64,000 nucleotides of DNA from Symsagittifera roscoffensis (GCF_963678635.1 NC_087066.1:43513624-43577623); one strand, 5' to 3'. Positions 1 to 11,335 are shown, counted from the stretch's first letter. The notes: generated by a model from the sequence alone, not told the origin. Made by a program: numbers and translations.

Positions 1-1769
1 ACAGTTTTACATCGCGAGCGATAATGGAGCGTTATGGACGTAAGAAATTTAATGTGTCCGGGATAAGACTGAGTTTTGGATATTTGCCTCCACGAACAAT
101 CCTAGATTTTGACAAGGAACATAGTTTTTGATTGACGCCCACGCAGATAATTTGCTAGCCATTTAATTAGGCTTTCCAGTACGCTGGTGTCATAAAGGAG
201 AGCCAGGATGGAGCAATGACTGACCAAGTCAAAAGCTTTTCATTAATTAAGTGTGACCAGGACTGACCATTTTGAGGACTTTGTTGGTTAAAAGCGTCTA
301 TGGTAAAAAATGGAAAGTGATGTGGTGTTTGAATGCATCGAGACAAAGCCTCTTTGATGTTCGGCCTCGGGTAGAAATTTGGTTAGTATGCTAAAACTTT
401 AACAGCTGTCTTAAAATCGACACAGCAGTACGAGTTTGAAGATTAGATATAATCTCAATTTTCGTTAAAGGAAAGAGGAAGATTAGGACTGTTTAATTTA
501 AAAAAACGCTTTTGCAATCGATCTAGTATGTTTGAGATGGACTGTCTATAGACCATGCGGTCCTATTTCTTTAGAGATTACGACTCACTGTGATTAGAAG
601 TCTAAAGAATTCTCGTCAAATCTTTTCTCTGTCTTAAAAAGTTTTAACAACGATCTCTTTGTTTAAACAATTTAAAGAAAGGTCGAATGAGTGTCAAATT
701 CAGATTTGAACTCTTTGCTGGATATTGGAGTAACAAAGAGGGGAATGGGCACTAGCGTCACCGATGATGATATTGGTTTCACCAGATAAAGGAGCTGTAA
801 AAAGGCAAAAAAAGAGCTGTAAAAAGGAATTTGTGATACGAAGATTTTGGTTGCTGGCCTTCACTTGTACGCCTTGCTCCTATAAAACACCATCATCCAC
901 TATTTCTAGTGCCTCGCTCTACATCATAACCATAAAAGAAATTGAGGGATGTGACAATATCATCCTCTAAGAAATTGCCCTGGGATAGAGAAGTGTATGC
1001 ACTCTGCCATTTTTCCGTGGAAAAATTTAGGGTTACAAAGAAGTCCTGTGGTTCCCTGAACCTTTTGAGGAAAAAATCCCTGCAAACAATGCGATCTGAA
1101 AAAAACCTCTCGGATACCAGACTTTTCTCGTTATTTGAAAAAATAATTTCTGCCTAACAAAATGCTCAATAATATCAAGCAATCTGAATAGAAACCTGAC
1201 AGCAAAAAATTGAGATATGACAAGGAAATACGATTGGCATCAAGAAGTCCACCTCCCTCTTGAGTAAGGTCTTTCAATAAGTTTAAGAAATTGGGCCCAG
1301 CGAGTCAGTGCAATTTTTCAGGTTCAACATCTTATCTTGGAAAACCGCGATGGGGATCTGGTACCCACACAGTAAGGCTGCAATTTTGGGAGCTCCCATG
1401 ACGCAAATTTGGAGTCATGACGAAAATTTGGAGTTTGATCGGTTACGAGGGGAGGTAAGATCACTGGGCGGGAATTAGCTGTTGAAGAGGGGCTATTGCG
1501 GACTGGCGAGTAAGGCTAATATAGTTAGTCACAAAAGGAAGAAGTGTATAATATTCAGTACAAGAGGGGTAATAAAAATCTCGGTTGTGCTCTTCAAACT
1601 TTTAAACTTAAAATGGATCCAACCACATACGTGGCACCAGACATTGGCTTGAGTTCGTAAAAATTTGTGTTTGCATAGGGAGCAGGAATAGTGACCAGGG
1701 TTAATGCCGGCAAAAAGGAGAGGGATTAAATTCTATAGACAAAGCGACCAAACTAGGAAGCTCTGAAAG
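1..1769. other. AT-rich intergenic sequence, no gene recognised
   Basis: I see no convincing coding region here on either strand; the longest open frames are about 70 codons with no recognisable family. Around 1397-1435 there is a short imperfect direct repeat containing the word aatttggagt twice, which is probably chance or minor duplication. No retroelement signature was found. Confidence 0.5.
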
Positions 1770-1912
1770 TTAACACCCGGAAAGAGCATGCTTTCCGCGC
1801 TCCCCTTTGTGAGGAGGGTATGGTAGTGCCATTGGCGGCTTAATAAACAGCGCGTCGGGTCCACCACTTGATGGCGACACTTCTGGACCCGCACTGCCCT
1901 CCTGGTCTTGAA
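1770..1912 (-). CDS. Candidate terminal exon of an unidentified gene
   Basis: Read on the minus strand, a branch-site-like gctaac and a short pyrimidine/T-rich stretch lie just upstream of an AG ending at 1913. An open frame of about 47 codons follows and ends at a TAA (1770-1772). The predicted peptide is rich in Gly, Pro and Ser in its first half and contains the stretch KPPMALPYPPHKGERGKHAL. It is less AT-rich than its surroundings, which is why I list it. No family is recognised, no partner exon was located, and it could be noncoding. It lies downstream of PDCL on the same strand. Confidence 0.2.
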
Positions 1913-2792
1913 CTTGCAATATACAAAATGTTAGCAAAGTTGAAAAGATGTTTAAGGGGAAAAAGTTCTAGCTCTCAATTAAATGACATTTGCACTTGCA
2001 CAATTTAAAACATCAAAAAAATCAGACTTACCTAGAATTTTTATACGTTTGTCTCAAACAACGTTTATAGTGAGGGAAACGCAACACGAAAAAAAAGAAG
2101 TACTAGCCAGTGTTGAAATAGAACTGAAACAAAAATAACAAAGCCGATAACACTTAGCAGACACTCGTTGTGTCAAAATGTCATAAACAAAAATATTTTG
2201 ACACAAAGTAAATGCGCTCATCAAAAACAGAAAACTGTTATCACCCATCAAATGATAAAATGGAAGGTGAATTAGCCGATATAACATCAGCCTAAAAGGC
2301 CTTTGAAGGAAAAAATTGAAAGTATACGAAATCGGAGTTGGTTAATTTACGAAAAACGTAATATAGAACACTCACGAATAAACTGTGAATAGAACTAGTG
2401 TTTAAAAATCAGACATGCTCAAAATACGTCTGTTGGCAGTTGAAGTCTCAGAAAGGATGTGTCCCGTGAAAACCTTTCAATGGAAAAAAAACTAGCACCC
2501 TTTGTTAATCAAAATGGTAACCAAGGCTAGATCGCGCTAATAATTCATTTAATAGCTAAGACTCCATAGCTATTACAACATTTAGTCTAACACTGATTCT
2601 CATTATATCATAGACCCAACTGACCACTTATGTTTTCGCTCAAAGAACAAATAAGAAAAAATTCTCGATAATTTTACTTCATTTACTCTATTTAATAATA
2701 TTTAGGCTACCTACATAAAAAGACAATTTTTCAATGGCACGGAAAATTAATCATGCAACATTAAGGGGAGAAAAACCTTTAAACAAACACGA
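1913..2792. other. Intergenic and 3' flank of PDCL, nothing else seen
   Basis: AT-rich sequence downstream of the PDCL stop codon. A minus-strand ATTAAA (plus-strand tttaat at 2691-2696), about 100 bp beyond the stop, is a possible polyadenylation signal for PDCL. I see no other gene. Confidence 0.4.
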
Positions 2793-3275
2793 TTAGTGAT
2801 CAGAGACTTCGTTATTACCCAATGCTAACTTTGACTCAGTCGTAGGCAGCAACGAATGCTCAATTAAGAACCGTTCCACGTCTACTGCAAATATTTCCTC
2901 TCCAAGCTCGTGAATTAGTTGAACAAACGTGCCGATTTGCTCCTTATTTTTGTACACCAGCAAGGCAGGTGTGGCATCACTTCTGAACTTATCACTTAGC
3001 CCCGCCTCCAGACCCGATATTGCACAGAACTTCACTTTTACATACATGCTGGCTAGTATTTTCATACTATTATACATCATATCACATTCTTTGGAATTGA
3101 CTGGGTCATGAACAAGAACAATTATTGTGGTCAGCTGATGCTCGTCATCGATGTTCGAAACGAAATCGTTTGCTACTAAATCAATTACTTTCCCAAAATT
3201 TGGCACACTCTGCAGCAACGTTTCCATTTCATTCATACGCTGTAATTTGTACTCCTCGAATATTGCATTCAGCTC
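2793..3275 (-). CDS. PDCL: PDCL exon 3 (thioredoxin-like domain and stop)
   Basis: The acceptor TTTACAG precedes 3275 and the reading frame continues in phase 0 from exon 2. It encodes ELNAIFEEYKLQRMNEM, matching the PhLP1 helix before the thioredoxin fold, then the complete thioredoxin-like domain to a TAA at 2793-2795. As in other phosducins, there is no CxxC redox site. Confidence 0.88.
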   Translation of the reverse strand, partial: ELNAIFEEYKLQRMNEMETLLQSVPNFGKVIDLVANDFVSNIDDEHQLTTIIVLVHDPVNSKECDMMYNSMKILASMYVKVKFCAISGLEAGLSDKFRSDATPALLVYKNKEQIGTFVQLIHELGEEIFAVDVERFLIEHSLLPTTESKLALGNNEVSDH

Positions 3276-5577
3276 CTGTAAATAGACAGCTTCTCAGATG
3301 ATGGTTTAGCAGAATATTAAATCAGCTACCATTTAACTACTAGCGACTATTCTTCAAACGCATAGAGAGGTTAAACCCTTCAGTTACGCTGAAAACTCAC
3401 AACAATAAACAGGAAATTCTTATATGATTGGTCAAACTGATCTCATCTGTGATAAATTATCCTCAAAAATTGACACGATGAGAGCATAAATTGTTCACGT
3501 GTTACAGTGAACCTGCTTATATTTCTAGGATTAATTTAATGCTGAGAACAAACTGATGTTAAAACTACCCTTAAAAAAGAATCGTTTTGGATCTACCAGA
3601 CAGGAAGTTCAAGCCCGTTTCTTGAACCCCTCCCATACATTTTTTTCTTCAAACTTTGTAGAGCTTCTCTTGAAATCGCAGCTCCAAATTTGATTTCAAA
3701 AAAATTGAGCCAATGAAATTGTGTATCGTCGATTGCATCAATAACATCCTGTGAGTAATTTAACTTGGTTCATAGTAAACCCAAGTCTTCAAAATTGACC
3801 AAAACAAACAGATGGCGTGAATCTATCTGAACAACAACTCACTTGCATTTCTGGGTCCAACTCCTCCTCTACTGAGTCAACTCGTGGTGCACATGTCATT
3901 GCGATACGCTTACTCAACGACATCAGTTCGCGCTTCTGTTCTTCTCGCCGTTCGGTCTCCAGCTGTTTAAAACGCCTGAAAAGCGAATATAACTATTCGC
4001 TACAATTATTACATATGGGTCCAAAAATATAGATGCATGCCTTAAAATATATAGGACTTTCATTTTGGAGAGAAAAGCCCACTGCTATTTGCGTAAAGGG
4101 AAAATAATCAGAAAAATCTTTTCCAAAAAAAAACGTAATTTTATAACTAAAACTATCTATTCAACGGAGTGCGGTCAAAATGTAGACAACCTTTATTTGA
4201 TGCCGGTCAAATACCATATTAATTAATCAGAAATGAGAACAGAACGCAAACTCCGGAAATGAATAATTTGTGACATTCGATCAGAATGGCGGTCAAAATG
4301 CATGACGAAATCGAAATTTTATTGGAACAGTTTAGTGGGAGGATTGGCTGTTCCAGAAGATTAACGGTCTTATTTGATAAACTGATCGAATTGAGAGGGT
4401 TCGGTTTTAACTGACATGTGAAAAATTCGATTGTAAAGACACGTGACCTTTTTTATTTTCGCGAATACAGAAAAAGCGCGAAAATCATCAGAACAACGAT
4501 TTTCGCTAGTCGAGAACAGACCTACGACACTAATTGAAATCACGATCAATATTATTGTTGGAAGAACATTCGGAATGTACGGATTGTGCTGCTACAATCG
4601 TTACGGAGCAATTCCCGAGAATTCGGAGGGGTATCGGGAGAATTTTACTACCCTTCCCGAGTGACGATAGGACTGCTCTTCGTCTGGATTCAAGAATCCG
4701 GAAGGATCTCTGGAAGAAACTGTATTTTAACAACTTTTAGCTTCCTGGCATGTCCTGAGTTGAACTTAATTAACATCTAATTCACTTTTCAGAGTATGAG
4801 AAACTAGGAGTTGAGGGAAAGGGTTGATCCATCTCGGATGGATATGATGATTTTTATCTACTGAACAAAAACAATAGTGATATGATAATAAGTAGTAGCC
4901 CAGCCCTGTTTTTAGGAGTGACCTCGTGGTCTGGGGATACTGCGACCCAGCCATGAACTCACTATTTTTGCATGTAACTAAGTTAATTTGCGCGATCTGG
5001 CCGAAGCCTTAAATAGTAATGTCTTTGTCGACCCAATGTTAATGGACCACCCATAGATTTGGCTTTGGTAGAGACGGTTAAAAGCATTAGAAACTGTGTT
5101 CAGACGCTAGCCAGTCGTTTCATAACCTAGCTTTATTTTCCGTCGGTATGTACTTCCGGGCGAATGGTACAATTAATGTAAAAAAATCCTAAGTTTGCAT
5201 CTGGTTCTCGTTTCTGATTGTTGTCTACTTTATGACTTTTATACTTTTTGCTGGCTAACCCTATTAACCTATATCCAAAGCACCTCCTGAAAACTGACGC
5301 ATCCGTTATTAAACTGGAACCAATGAGCTCCAAACTGTTACCTGTAATCTTCGATGACTCCTTTTGGCCCAGTTGCTGATGTTCTACTGTAATCAACGGC
5401 GGGTTGCTCGGGTTGCATCACTTCTTGTTGCTGAACAGGACCTGAAGACCTTCCACCATAATTGTATTCAGGATGCTCGTCATCGTTGAATTTAGTCTCC
5501 TCTTCCTCATCTTCGCTACTACTTATGTAATTATTGACTTGCTCTCCCAGAAGTTTGTCGTCGAGATCTAAGGCCAT
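2793..5577 (-). CDS. PDCL: Phosducin-like protein 1 (PhLP1/PDCL), three-exon gene
   Basis: Cytosolic co-chaperone. PhLP1 family proteins bind G-protein beta-gamma and work with the chaperonin CCT to assemble G-beta-gamma dimers. The coding exons join as 5577-5342, 3975-3843 and 3275-2793, giving 283 residues, close to the roughly 300 usual for PDCL. The start is fixed by the conserved N-terminus (LDDKLLGEQ followed by an SSSEDEEEE acidic run). The end of exon 1 carries the hallmark TGPKGVI. Exon 2 gives the basic helix RRFKQLETERREEQ. Exon 3 gives the thioredoxin-like C-terminal domain, with VKFCAISG, ATPALLVYKNKEQIGTF, the LGEEIFAVDVERFL helix and the ...LLP end. Splice sites are canonical and phases agree. 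Compared with vertebrate PDCL, about 25 residues of the linker between the helix and thioredoxin domains seem absent; a small missed exon between 3300 and 3840 is possible. The N-terminal motifs fit PDCL better than PDCL3 or retinal phosducin. Confidence 0.9.
3843..3975 (-). CDS. PDCL: PDCL exon 2
   Basis: The acceptor CAG ends at 3976, so the first exon base is 3975. The donor GTGAGT follows 3843. The single leading base completes the Arg codon begun in exon 1, then come 44 codons starting RFKQLETERREEQKRE, the conserved helix of PhLP1, followed by KRIAMTCAPR and an acidic segment. No complete open frame with its own start exists here; the exon is recognised from splice signals and family match. 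Confidence 0.87.
4269..5171 (+). repeat. Solo LTR (diverged relative of the giant element) in PDCL intron 1
   Basis: This starts TGTGACATTC and ends GGTACA, and aligns along its length with the LTR at 8010-8893. Shared anchors include the cttttcagagtatgag segment, the cca-tct-c-atgga box, the gtctgaggat-like block, and the terminal block gccagtcgtt...ttccgtcg...gggcgaatgg-taca. At 903 bp it is the same size class as the 884-bp LTRs. It is flanked by the 3-bp direct repeat ATT (4266-4268 and 5172-5174), the same duplication length as the intact element. No internal sequence remains, so it is a solo LTR made by LTR-LTR recombination. It lies antisense to PDCL. Confidence 0.85.
5342..5577 (-). 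CDS. PDCL: PDCL exon 1 (start exon)
   Basis: It runs from ATG at 5577 to a consensus donor, AG followed by GTAA, with the last exon base at 5342. It encodes 78 residues plus two bases of the next codon: the DDKLLGE box, an acidic SSSEDEEEE run, a Gln/Pro-rich linker and TGPKGVIEDY. Confidence 0.88.
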
Positions 5578-6283
5578 TCTCGAGCGGTCGTTCAGTTTGG
5601 CAGTCTGAACTTTGTAAGCAAAGCGTCAACAACAAATTTTTGACATCTAGAAAACCCATATAGCTTGTTTTAAAGAGTTAACGTTGACAGCAAAAAATGC
5701 AAGATCTCTTCGTCAATACTGAAACCTCGCTTAAAACATGATACACGGAAGAAAATTTACAGGAGCAAGGCTATCGGTCACTCTTTTTTAGAAATTGATT
5801 TTGTTGAAAAATCTCATTAGTGTCAAATGAAGAACATGCATTCTAGATTCACGATCTTTTACAGAGCCCAATGTTCTTCCTTTATAAAATTTGGAGATAG
5901 AGGCAATGATAAGCTTTAAATTAACTTTCCTTCATCAAAAACTATTGGCAGGTAAAGCATCCAGTTTTCATTTTTTGTGGCCTCCTCATTTTCCACAATT
6001 AATTTTCTCATTTTAGTTATTTTTTTCTTTTTTACTGTTTTTTCTTTCATTCTATAAGGGTAATTGTGCGGCAGGAAAATATTGACAAAAAATTTAGGTC
6101 AGGACGCATTCCAACGTAATTGCATCGGTCAAATTTGGAAGACCATTTCGATAGCCATATTTAACCATTTTTATATAAATTTGGTGCTACTCTTGAAACA
6201 TTCGTTGATTTGTGGTTGATTTGAAGGGCACTCGTGGAGTTGATTTTTGTTAACTATGAGAATTTATAGATATGCAGTCTGCA
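5578..6283. other. PDCL 5' flank, no gene seen
   Basis: AT-rich sequence upstream of the PDCL start. It must contain the PDCL promoter, but I see no convincing TATA box or initiator. No open frame of interest. Confidence 0.4.
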
Positions 6284-7041
6284 GACTCTCAAGCAAGATA
6301 AAAAATATCTCCAAATTTTAACATCCAATCGCTACGAAGAGCAAGGATGTGTTCGCTTCGAAGAACAAAATTTTACTACGCATAAAATTTTGTCGAACCG
6401 ATGTTATGAGAACATTCAATTGGCTATAGTAGACTGTTAAAAGCACGTGTGAAGCTATATTTAGATGTTAGCCAATCGTTTTAAGATTCTAGCTTTACTT
6501 TCCGTCGATGTACTTCCGTGCGAAGGTTACATAAGTTAAAAACGCCCATATGTATATATAATTGCCGCTTCAGCGTTGTTGGTGGGGAGACTATTTAATT
6601 TGACGAGAGATGACATCAAACATAGGTAGTTTCGTTTCTATGAGCAGGTAGTCTATATGTTGGATCAGACCAACATATAGACTCTCAAGCAAGATAAAAA
6701 AATCTCCAAATTTTAACATCCAGTCGCTACGAAGAGCAAGGATGTGTTCGCTTCGAAGAACAAAATTTTATTACGCATAAAATTTTGTCGAACCGATGTT
6801 ATGAGAACATTCAATTGGCTATAGTAGACTGTTAAAAGCACGTGTGAAGCTATATTTAGATGTTAGCCAATCGTTTTAAGATTCTAGCTTTACTTTCCGT
6901 CGAAGTACTTCCGTGCGAAGGTTACATAAGTTAAAAACGCCCATATGTATATATAATTGCCGCTTCAGCGTTGTTGGTGGGGAGACTATTTAATTTGACG
7001 AGAGATGACATCAAACATAGGTAGTTTCGTTTCTATGAGCA
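6284..7041 (+). repeat. Tandem duplication of about 395 bp carrying an LTR 3' end
   Basis: Two nearly identical copies, 6284-6646 and 6679-7041, are separated by a 32-bp spacer. Differences are a few substitutions and a one-base A-run change. Each copy contains the 3' terminal portion of an LTR of the giant-element superfamily (6427-6531 and 6822-6926), recognisable from gttagccaatcgtttt, ctttccgtcga and the end gcgaaggttaca. Each also contains an 11-bp perfect inverted repeat, acaaaatttta/taaaattttgt, at 6365-6375/6383-6393 in copy 1. The 5' half of the LTR is not recognisable. Confidence 0.75.
6651..6682. repeat. Perfect 13-bp inverted repeat at the duplication junction
   Basis: gtctatatgttgg (6651-6663) and ccaacatatagac (6670-6682) are exact reverse complements around a 6-base loop. 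The palindrome lies exactly between the two tandem copies. A similar ggatcagaccaaca word recurs at 36287-36300. Confidence 0.8.
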
Positions 7042-7440
7042 TAGTCCTCTTCATAGCTCATTATGTTGACAGTTGGCTATGTCACTTGAATGTTGAGCAC
7101 TCGGTTTTAATCGAAATTAATTATTCTGTAGCACGTGATCAGCAATAGGCCCAACCTCACTCTACGTATGGTAATTTTCAAACTATTTGACACTATTTCC
7201 CGCAGCCACAGAAATCAAACTTCCTAGGTACTGGGTGCCCTTTTTAGCAAGAAAAATTTTCGATGCTCTAACGTCACTTAAAAATTAGGAAAACTAAATT
7301 ACAAAAGAGGCCCTTCCGTTTAGTTATGGCAAGTGCACAAGCTGGATAGGGCCATCACAGCGTTATAAAAATGCATATAAATCAGCAAACTGTATCATTT
7401 CATCAATGAAGTAATAAATCAGTCAGAGGGGAGCCGAGTT
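7042..7440. other. Spacer upstream of the PLE fragment, nothing recognised
   Basis: AT-rich sequence with no open frame of note. The 5' truncation point of the downstream Penelope-like element probably lies near 7440, since recognisable PLE coding begins within about 30 bp of it. Confidence 0.4.
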
Positions 7441-7442
7441 GT

Positions 7443-8009
7443 CTTCTCGATGCCGCCAATTCTCTTCATCCAAATTTGCAGTTCACTCTAGAGAAAACTA
7501 ATTCGGAGGGGAATTTGCCGTTCCTGGATTTGAACATAAATGTATCGCAGGGTAGGCGTGAAACTTGCAGTTGGTATGAAAAACCAACAGATACAGGGAC
7601 TATACTGAACTATAGAAGCTGCGCCCCAACTCAGTATAAGCGTAGTGTTACCCAAGGCACTGTACACAGGGTTTTTAGGAGTACATCTAGCTGGGAGCAA
7701 TTTGATAAGGCTATGGAAACTAATAGGGCGCAATGGCTGACAAATCAGTACCCTGAAAATTGGTCCGCAAAGGTGCCTTCAGACGCCTTGTGCAAGATCA
7801 TCGAAGGTAGAGGCAAGCCCCTGGATAGTGACAGGGGTTTGTCAGTTCAATCACCAAAGGATAGTGAGCCCCTAATGCTGATGGTGCAATATAGAGGTAA
7901 CCAGAGCCAATATTTTGCTAACAGGTTACGAAAATTAACTAACGTTCAAGTGGTTTTCACCACAAGAAAACTACAATCATGTTTACCATCTATGAAGTCA
8001 GCATTTTCT
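7443..8009 (+). pseudogene. Penelope-like element, 5'-truncated C-terminal RT region (left half)
   Basis: The frame from about 7458 encodes the end of a Penelope-type reverse transcriptase: NLPFLDLNI, then a YEKPTDTGTILNYRS-like segment (the usual Y-RKPT-T motif), APTQYKRSVTQGTVHRV and a helix-rich linker to LPSMKSAFS. The catalytic RT palm is missing on the 5' side, so this is a truncated copy. The frame is cut at 8009 by the LTR element. It resumes at 35319 with the very next codons of the same protein, leading to the GIY-YIG domain, which shows that the LTR element inserted into a pre-existing PLE. Confidence 0.85.
8007..8009. repeat. Left target-site duplication TCT
   Basis: TCT immediately precedes LTR1 and is repeated at 35316-35318 immediately after LTR3. 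Removing 8010-35318 restores an uninterrupted PLE reading frame across the junction, which supports this boundary. Confidence 0.75.
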
Positions 8010-8893
8010 TGTGCCATTCTGCCAGATGACACAGCATAACCTTCCCGCGACAGAAAAAAAAGTGACTAAAGGCCTTATGAACAAAAAAGTGTTGCGACGG
8101 AGGGTCAGAATGTTCTAGAATTTTTATTTTTAAAATTTCGATTGGAAGAAGAACATTTCTGAGAAATAGAAAAAAGACGGCCATTTTGAATTAAAAAGAC
8201 GAAAATCAGAACCACGATATAGATTGTGAAGAACAGTTGTATCAGAGACAGAAAAACACGGAGCCTCTTATCGTGGCAAGAACACACGATAAGGACCTTA
8301 GCGACAGATATTTGTGGAGACGGAGGCTTCAGTGGGGGGAAGAGAAATACCACGGAACCCTCCCGGGACACGAAATATAGGAGATAAGAGTGTTATCTCA
8401 AGAAAATCACGGGAGCGGAGGCTTGGTCCCCCAGAGACTGTTATATGTGAAGGGACTGTGAAAACTGACTATAACAGCTGCTGTAATGTCCTAGATCTTA
8501 ATTAACACCGTCATTATTTAATATTTCAGAGCATGAGTAGATAGAAAAAGGAAAGGGTCAATCCATCTCCAATGGATTTAATATAAAGCTGTCACACAAA
8601 AACATAATAAAATAGATTGTTCGAGCCGTGTTTTTAATGACAATCACGTAGTCTGAGGATCCGAGACTCAGCTATGTGGTTGTGTTCGCATGCAAACGAA
8701 AGCTGATCAAAAGTCGTTTGACTGATGGCCTAAAAATGGTAACTTTTTACTTTGCCCTAAACAGACCAGAAAATCAACTGGCAAGGTCGAGACGGTGAAA
8801 AACGAGTAGAATTAAGGTAACTGACGCCTGCCAGTCGTTGATAGGTACTTTTTCTACGCTCCGTCGCTGTGTGATATTTGGGCGAATGTTACA
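8010..8893 (+). repeat. LTR1 (5' LTR), 884 bp
   Basis: Begins TGTGCCATTC and ends GGGCGAATGTTACA, the usual TG...CA. It repeats at 31599-32482 and 34432-35315 with only a few substitutions. The start is defined by loss of identity upstream, and the 3' end by the junction of LTR3 with PLE sequence at 35316. A polyadenylation signal AATAAA lies at 8606-8611. I could not fix the transcription start. Confidence 0.92.
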
Positions 8894-8905
8894 TAGACGT
8901 TTTTA

Positions 8906-8922
8906 TGGCGCTCCTGGGTGGG
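8906..8922 (+). promoter_or_regulatory. Primer binding site, tRNA-Asn type
   Basis: TGGCGCTCCTGGGTGGG begins with TGG, complementary to the CCA tail, and closely resembles the complement of the 3' end of animal tRNA-Asn (T-stem ...CCCACCC...). Two bases in the acceptor portion differ from the vertebrate sequence I know. It lies 12 bases after the LTR, a longer gap than the 0-5 usual in gypsy elements. The copy after LTR2 (32495-32511) is identical. Confidence 0.6.
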
Positions 8923-10950
8923 CCTGTTAGAGGCATGAAACCATCATGATTAGCAAGCGTTTCAGCGACGTACCCTCCGCTCCGGGCGTAAGCCCGAGTT
9001 AGAGGCCTTAATGACCGTTGTTGTACTAGGGGGAAGGTGCGTACTCTCCGTCTAGTGCAATTTTAGCTTTTTAACTTAGTTAACACCGAAAATTCCGGGG
9101 GCCGGAGGGTTAGGTGGGAAATCTAGAGCCCGCTTGTCCTGAGGTCCCAGGACCAAAAACAATTAAAGAGAAAGCGTAAAACCAAACAAAAATAGTGTAT
9201 AACCAAGAAAAAGCCGAAAACAAATTTATTTAAAAACAAAAAAGTACAAAAAACAGTAAGAAAATCCAAAAAAGACCAAAAACAGTAAAAAAACATAAAG
9301 TGACAGTTTATATGTTATTTCCGGACGAGATGTGATCTGACCTTCCTATTTGTTGTTGTTTCAGATTGATTTATATCGTTTCTGATAGAGAGATTGTGTG
9401 TTTTGGTGAAGGGTTGGGTACCCTCCCTCGAGTGTAATTTGAGTGTTTAAGCACGTTAATGGTGATTTTGCCGGTGACCGGAGGGTAGAGTGGCAAGCTG
9501 ATCAACGTGTTCCACACTCAACAGGGACATCAAGGACAACATCCACAACGACTGTTGGGTATCGTTGAAGCAATTTTAGTATCGTTCGGGTACTATTTCC
9601 TTAAAACTTAAGTGGTGGGGGGCACGATTGGCGCGGTCCGATTGTACCCTCCATCGATTACAAATTTCCGAGTTAAGGGTCTTAGTTCGGATATTTTGGT
9701 GCAAAGGAGGGTATAGTACTATTTATTAACGACTATTTATAGATTATTGTCCTTACTATATATTACTTATCTCCTATTTAGACCCAAGAAACACCCATTT
9801 TTTGTCGAAAATTACCAATTTTCGACCAAACTGTAGACCCCCAAATTTTCGGATATCCGAGCTTTTCCGATAGGCAAAAAGCTTTTATATAGAGAGTAGC
9901 CACGTAGTTCGATCCCCTTTATTAAAGAAACCGCGTGAGCAAAGATTCACTGGAAGTTAGAAAAACGAGAATTTTTCGACCAAAATTTTGATAATTTTCT
10001 GTATTTTGTCAATCTGTTTTGGGGATCGAGTTTTTGAGTTTTTAGAGTTAGAGCAATAAAATTTTTTGCGTTAGGAGCGTGCTAGCATAACGTGCTCGGT
10101 TACTAGAGAAATTTTTGGGTAACCCTCCGAGTAGCTCCGTGGATAGAGCTAACGACTTAAGGTTTGGAAAAGGAAGGAATCGGAGGGTCCAAATTTGATA
10201 GTTTTTGGCCAAATTTTTGATTCTAAACCAATTTTGGTCCGGTTTTTTGCATTATTCCAGTGCCGTACAGGGCTACTACGCTCATTTCAAGTATTTTTAG
10301 GCACTTTCGACCGGAATTGCGGAAAAAGTCTTTCAGATCCTATACAGGTGGTGAAAAAGGCCATTTTGACGAACGCGTTTTTGGCGATTTCTCAAAGACT
10401 AGTTATCCGATCGGGATAATTTTGGTACCATAAGTCGATGTTTTTGACCACTTTTCCGAATCGCAACCGTTTTTGGGTTGATTATTTCGGAAAAGAAATT
10501 TTTTTTAGAATTTGTTGGTTCGGAGGGTCCAAGTAACGAGCAACCCTCCGAGCGGCAGAAAATTTTATCAAAACATCTTTTTATTCAACTGGGAAGGTTG
10601 ACCGTGTCAGCCAACCTAGTTTTAAGTCAGGTAGACCGCTTTCAGAGGCTTTACTGCGGTGATTTAACCCTTTTTCTTGATTTTGGGGGAACCCTCCGAA
10701 GTGACCCTCCGGAGTCAGCTAAACCCTTTAGCAACCCTCCTTAGTGGAAAATTTCCACGAGATCACCCTAAGAAGTTGAAACAGCTCCCCCTAGAACCCT
10801 TAGCTTATTTTGACGCTTTTTGAAGCTAGTAGGAGAACCTTCCAAGTGAGATCAGAAAATTTGAAAATTTTGGAGGTACCCTCCGAAGTGACCCTCCGGA
10901 GCGTATTAAGCATCTTATTGACCCTCCTTAGTAAATTTAGGGGGACCCTC

Positions 10951-11040
10951 CGAAGTAACTTGGGTGATTAAGATACCCTCCGAAGTAACTTGGGTGATTA
11001 AGATACCCTCCTAAGTAACTTGAGTGATTGAGGTACCCTC
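10951..11040 (+). repeat. 30-bp tandem repeat, three copies
   Basis: The unit cgaagtaacttgggtgatta plus agataccctc occurs at 10951-10980 and 10981-11010 exactly, and at 11011-11040 with five substitutions. Each unit carries one ACCCTCC motif. Confidence 0.9.
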
Positions 11041-11335
11041 CGAGGTAACCCTCCGGAGTGTCTTAAACCTTCTAGCGACCCTCCTTGTAAGAGACTTGAG
11101 TAAACCTTCTGTGGCAATTTGGGAAACGGAAAATATCCATCTAATTAGGATCATATTAGGATATTAGGCGTGCTTATCAGGGTCATAAGAACCCATTCTG
11201 ACCCGGAGATTCGTGATCAACTTTGGATTCTATATTGGGTGTATTAGAAGTACCCGAACAAGATTTTTTTTTTTTGATTGTGATTTTGGTTGAGTGGTTG
11301 CCTTGAGCTACTTAATAGGAAAGTTCGGGCAATCC

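Noticed and set aside
2054-2287. Minus-strand 77-codon hydrophobic frame
   Set aside because: Composition follows from AT-rich sequence; there is no splice context or family match.
8105-8371. Minus-strand 88-codon frame, repeated in each LTR (31694, 34527)
   Set aside because: It recurs only because the LTR recurs. It is absent from the solo LTR, is antisense to the element and matches no family.
8894-10406. Possibility that the LTR is about 2.4 kb long, since similarity between the first two copies extends to 10406
   Set aside because: LTR3 ends at 35315 directly against PLE sequence, the solo LTR ends at the same point, and the extra shared sequence is the leader of the deleted derivative.
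10195-10744. Two leader frames of 74 and 88 codons
   Set aside because: Non-ATG starts, no family match, and the first changes its end in the second leader copy.
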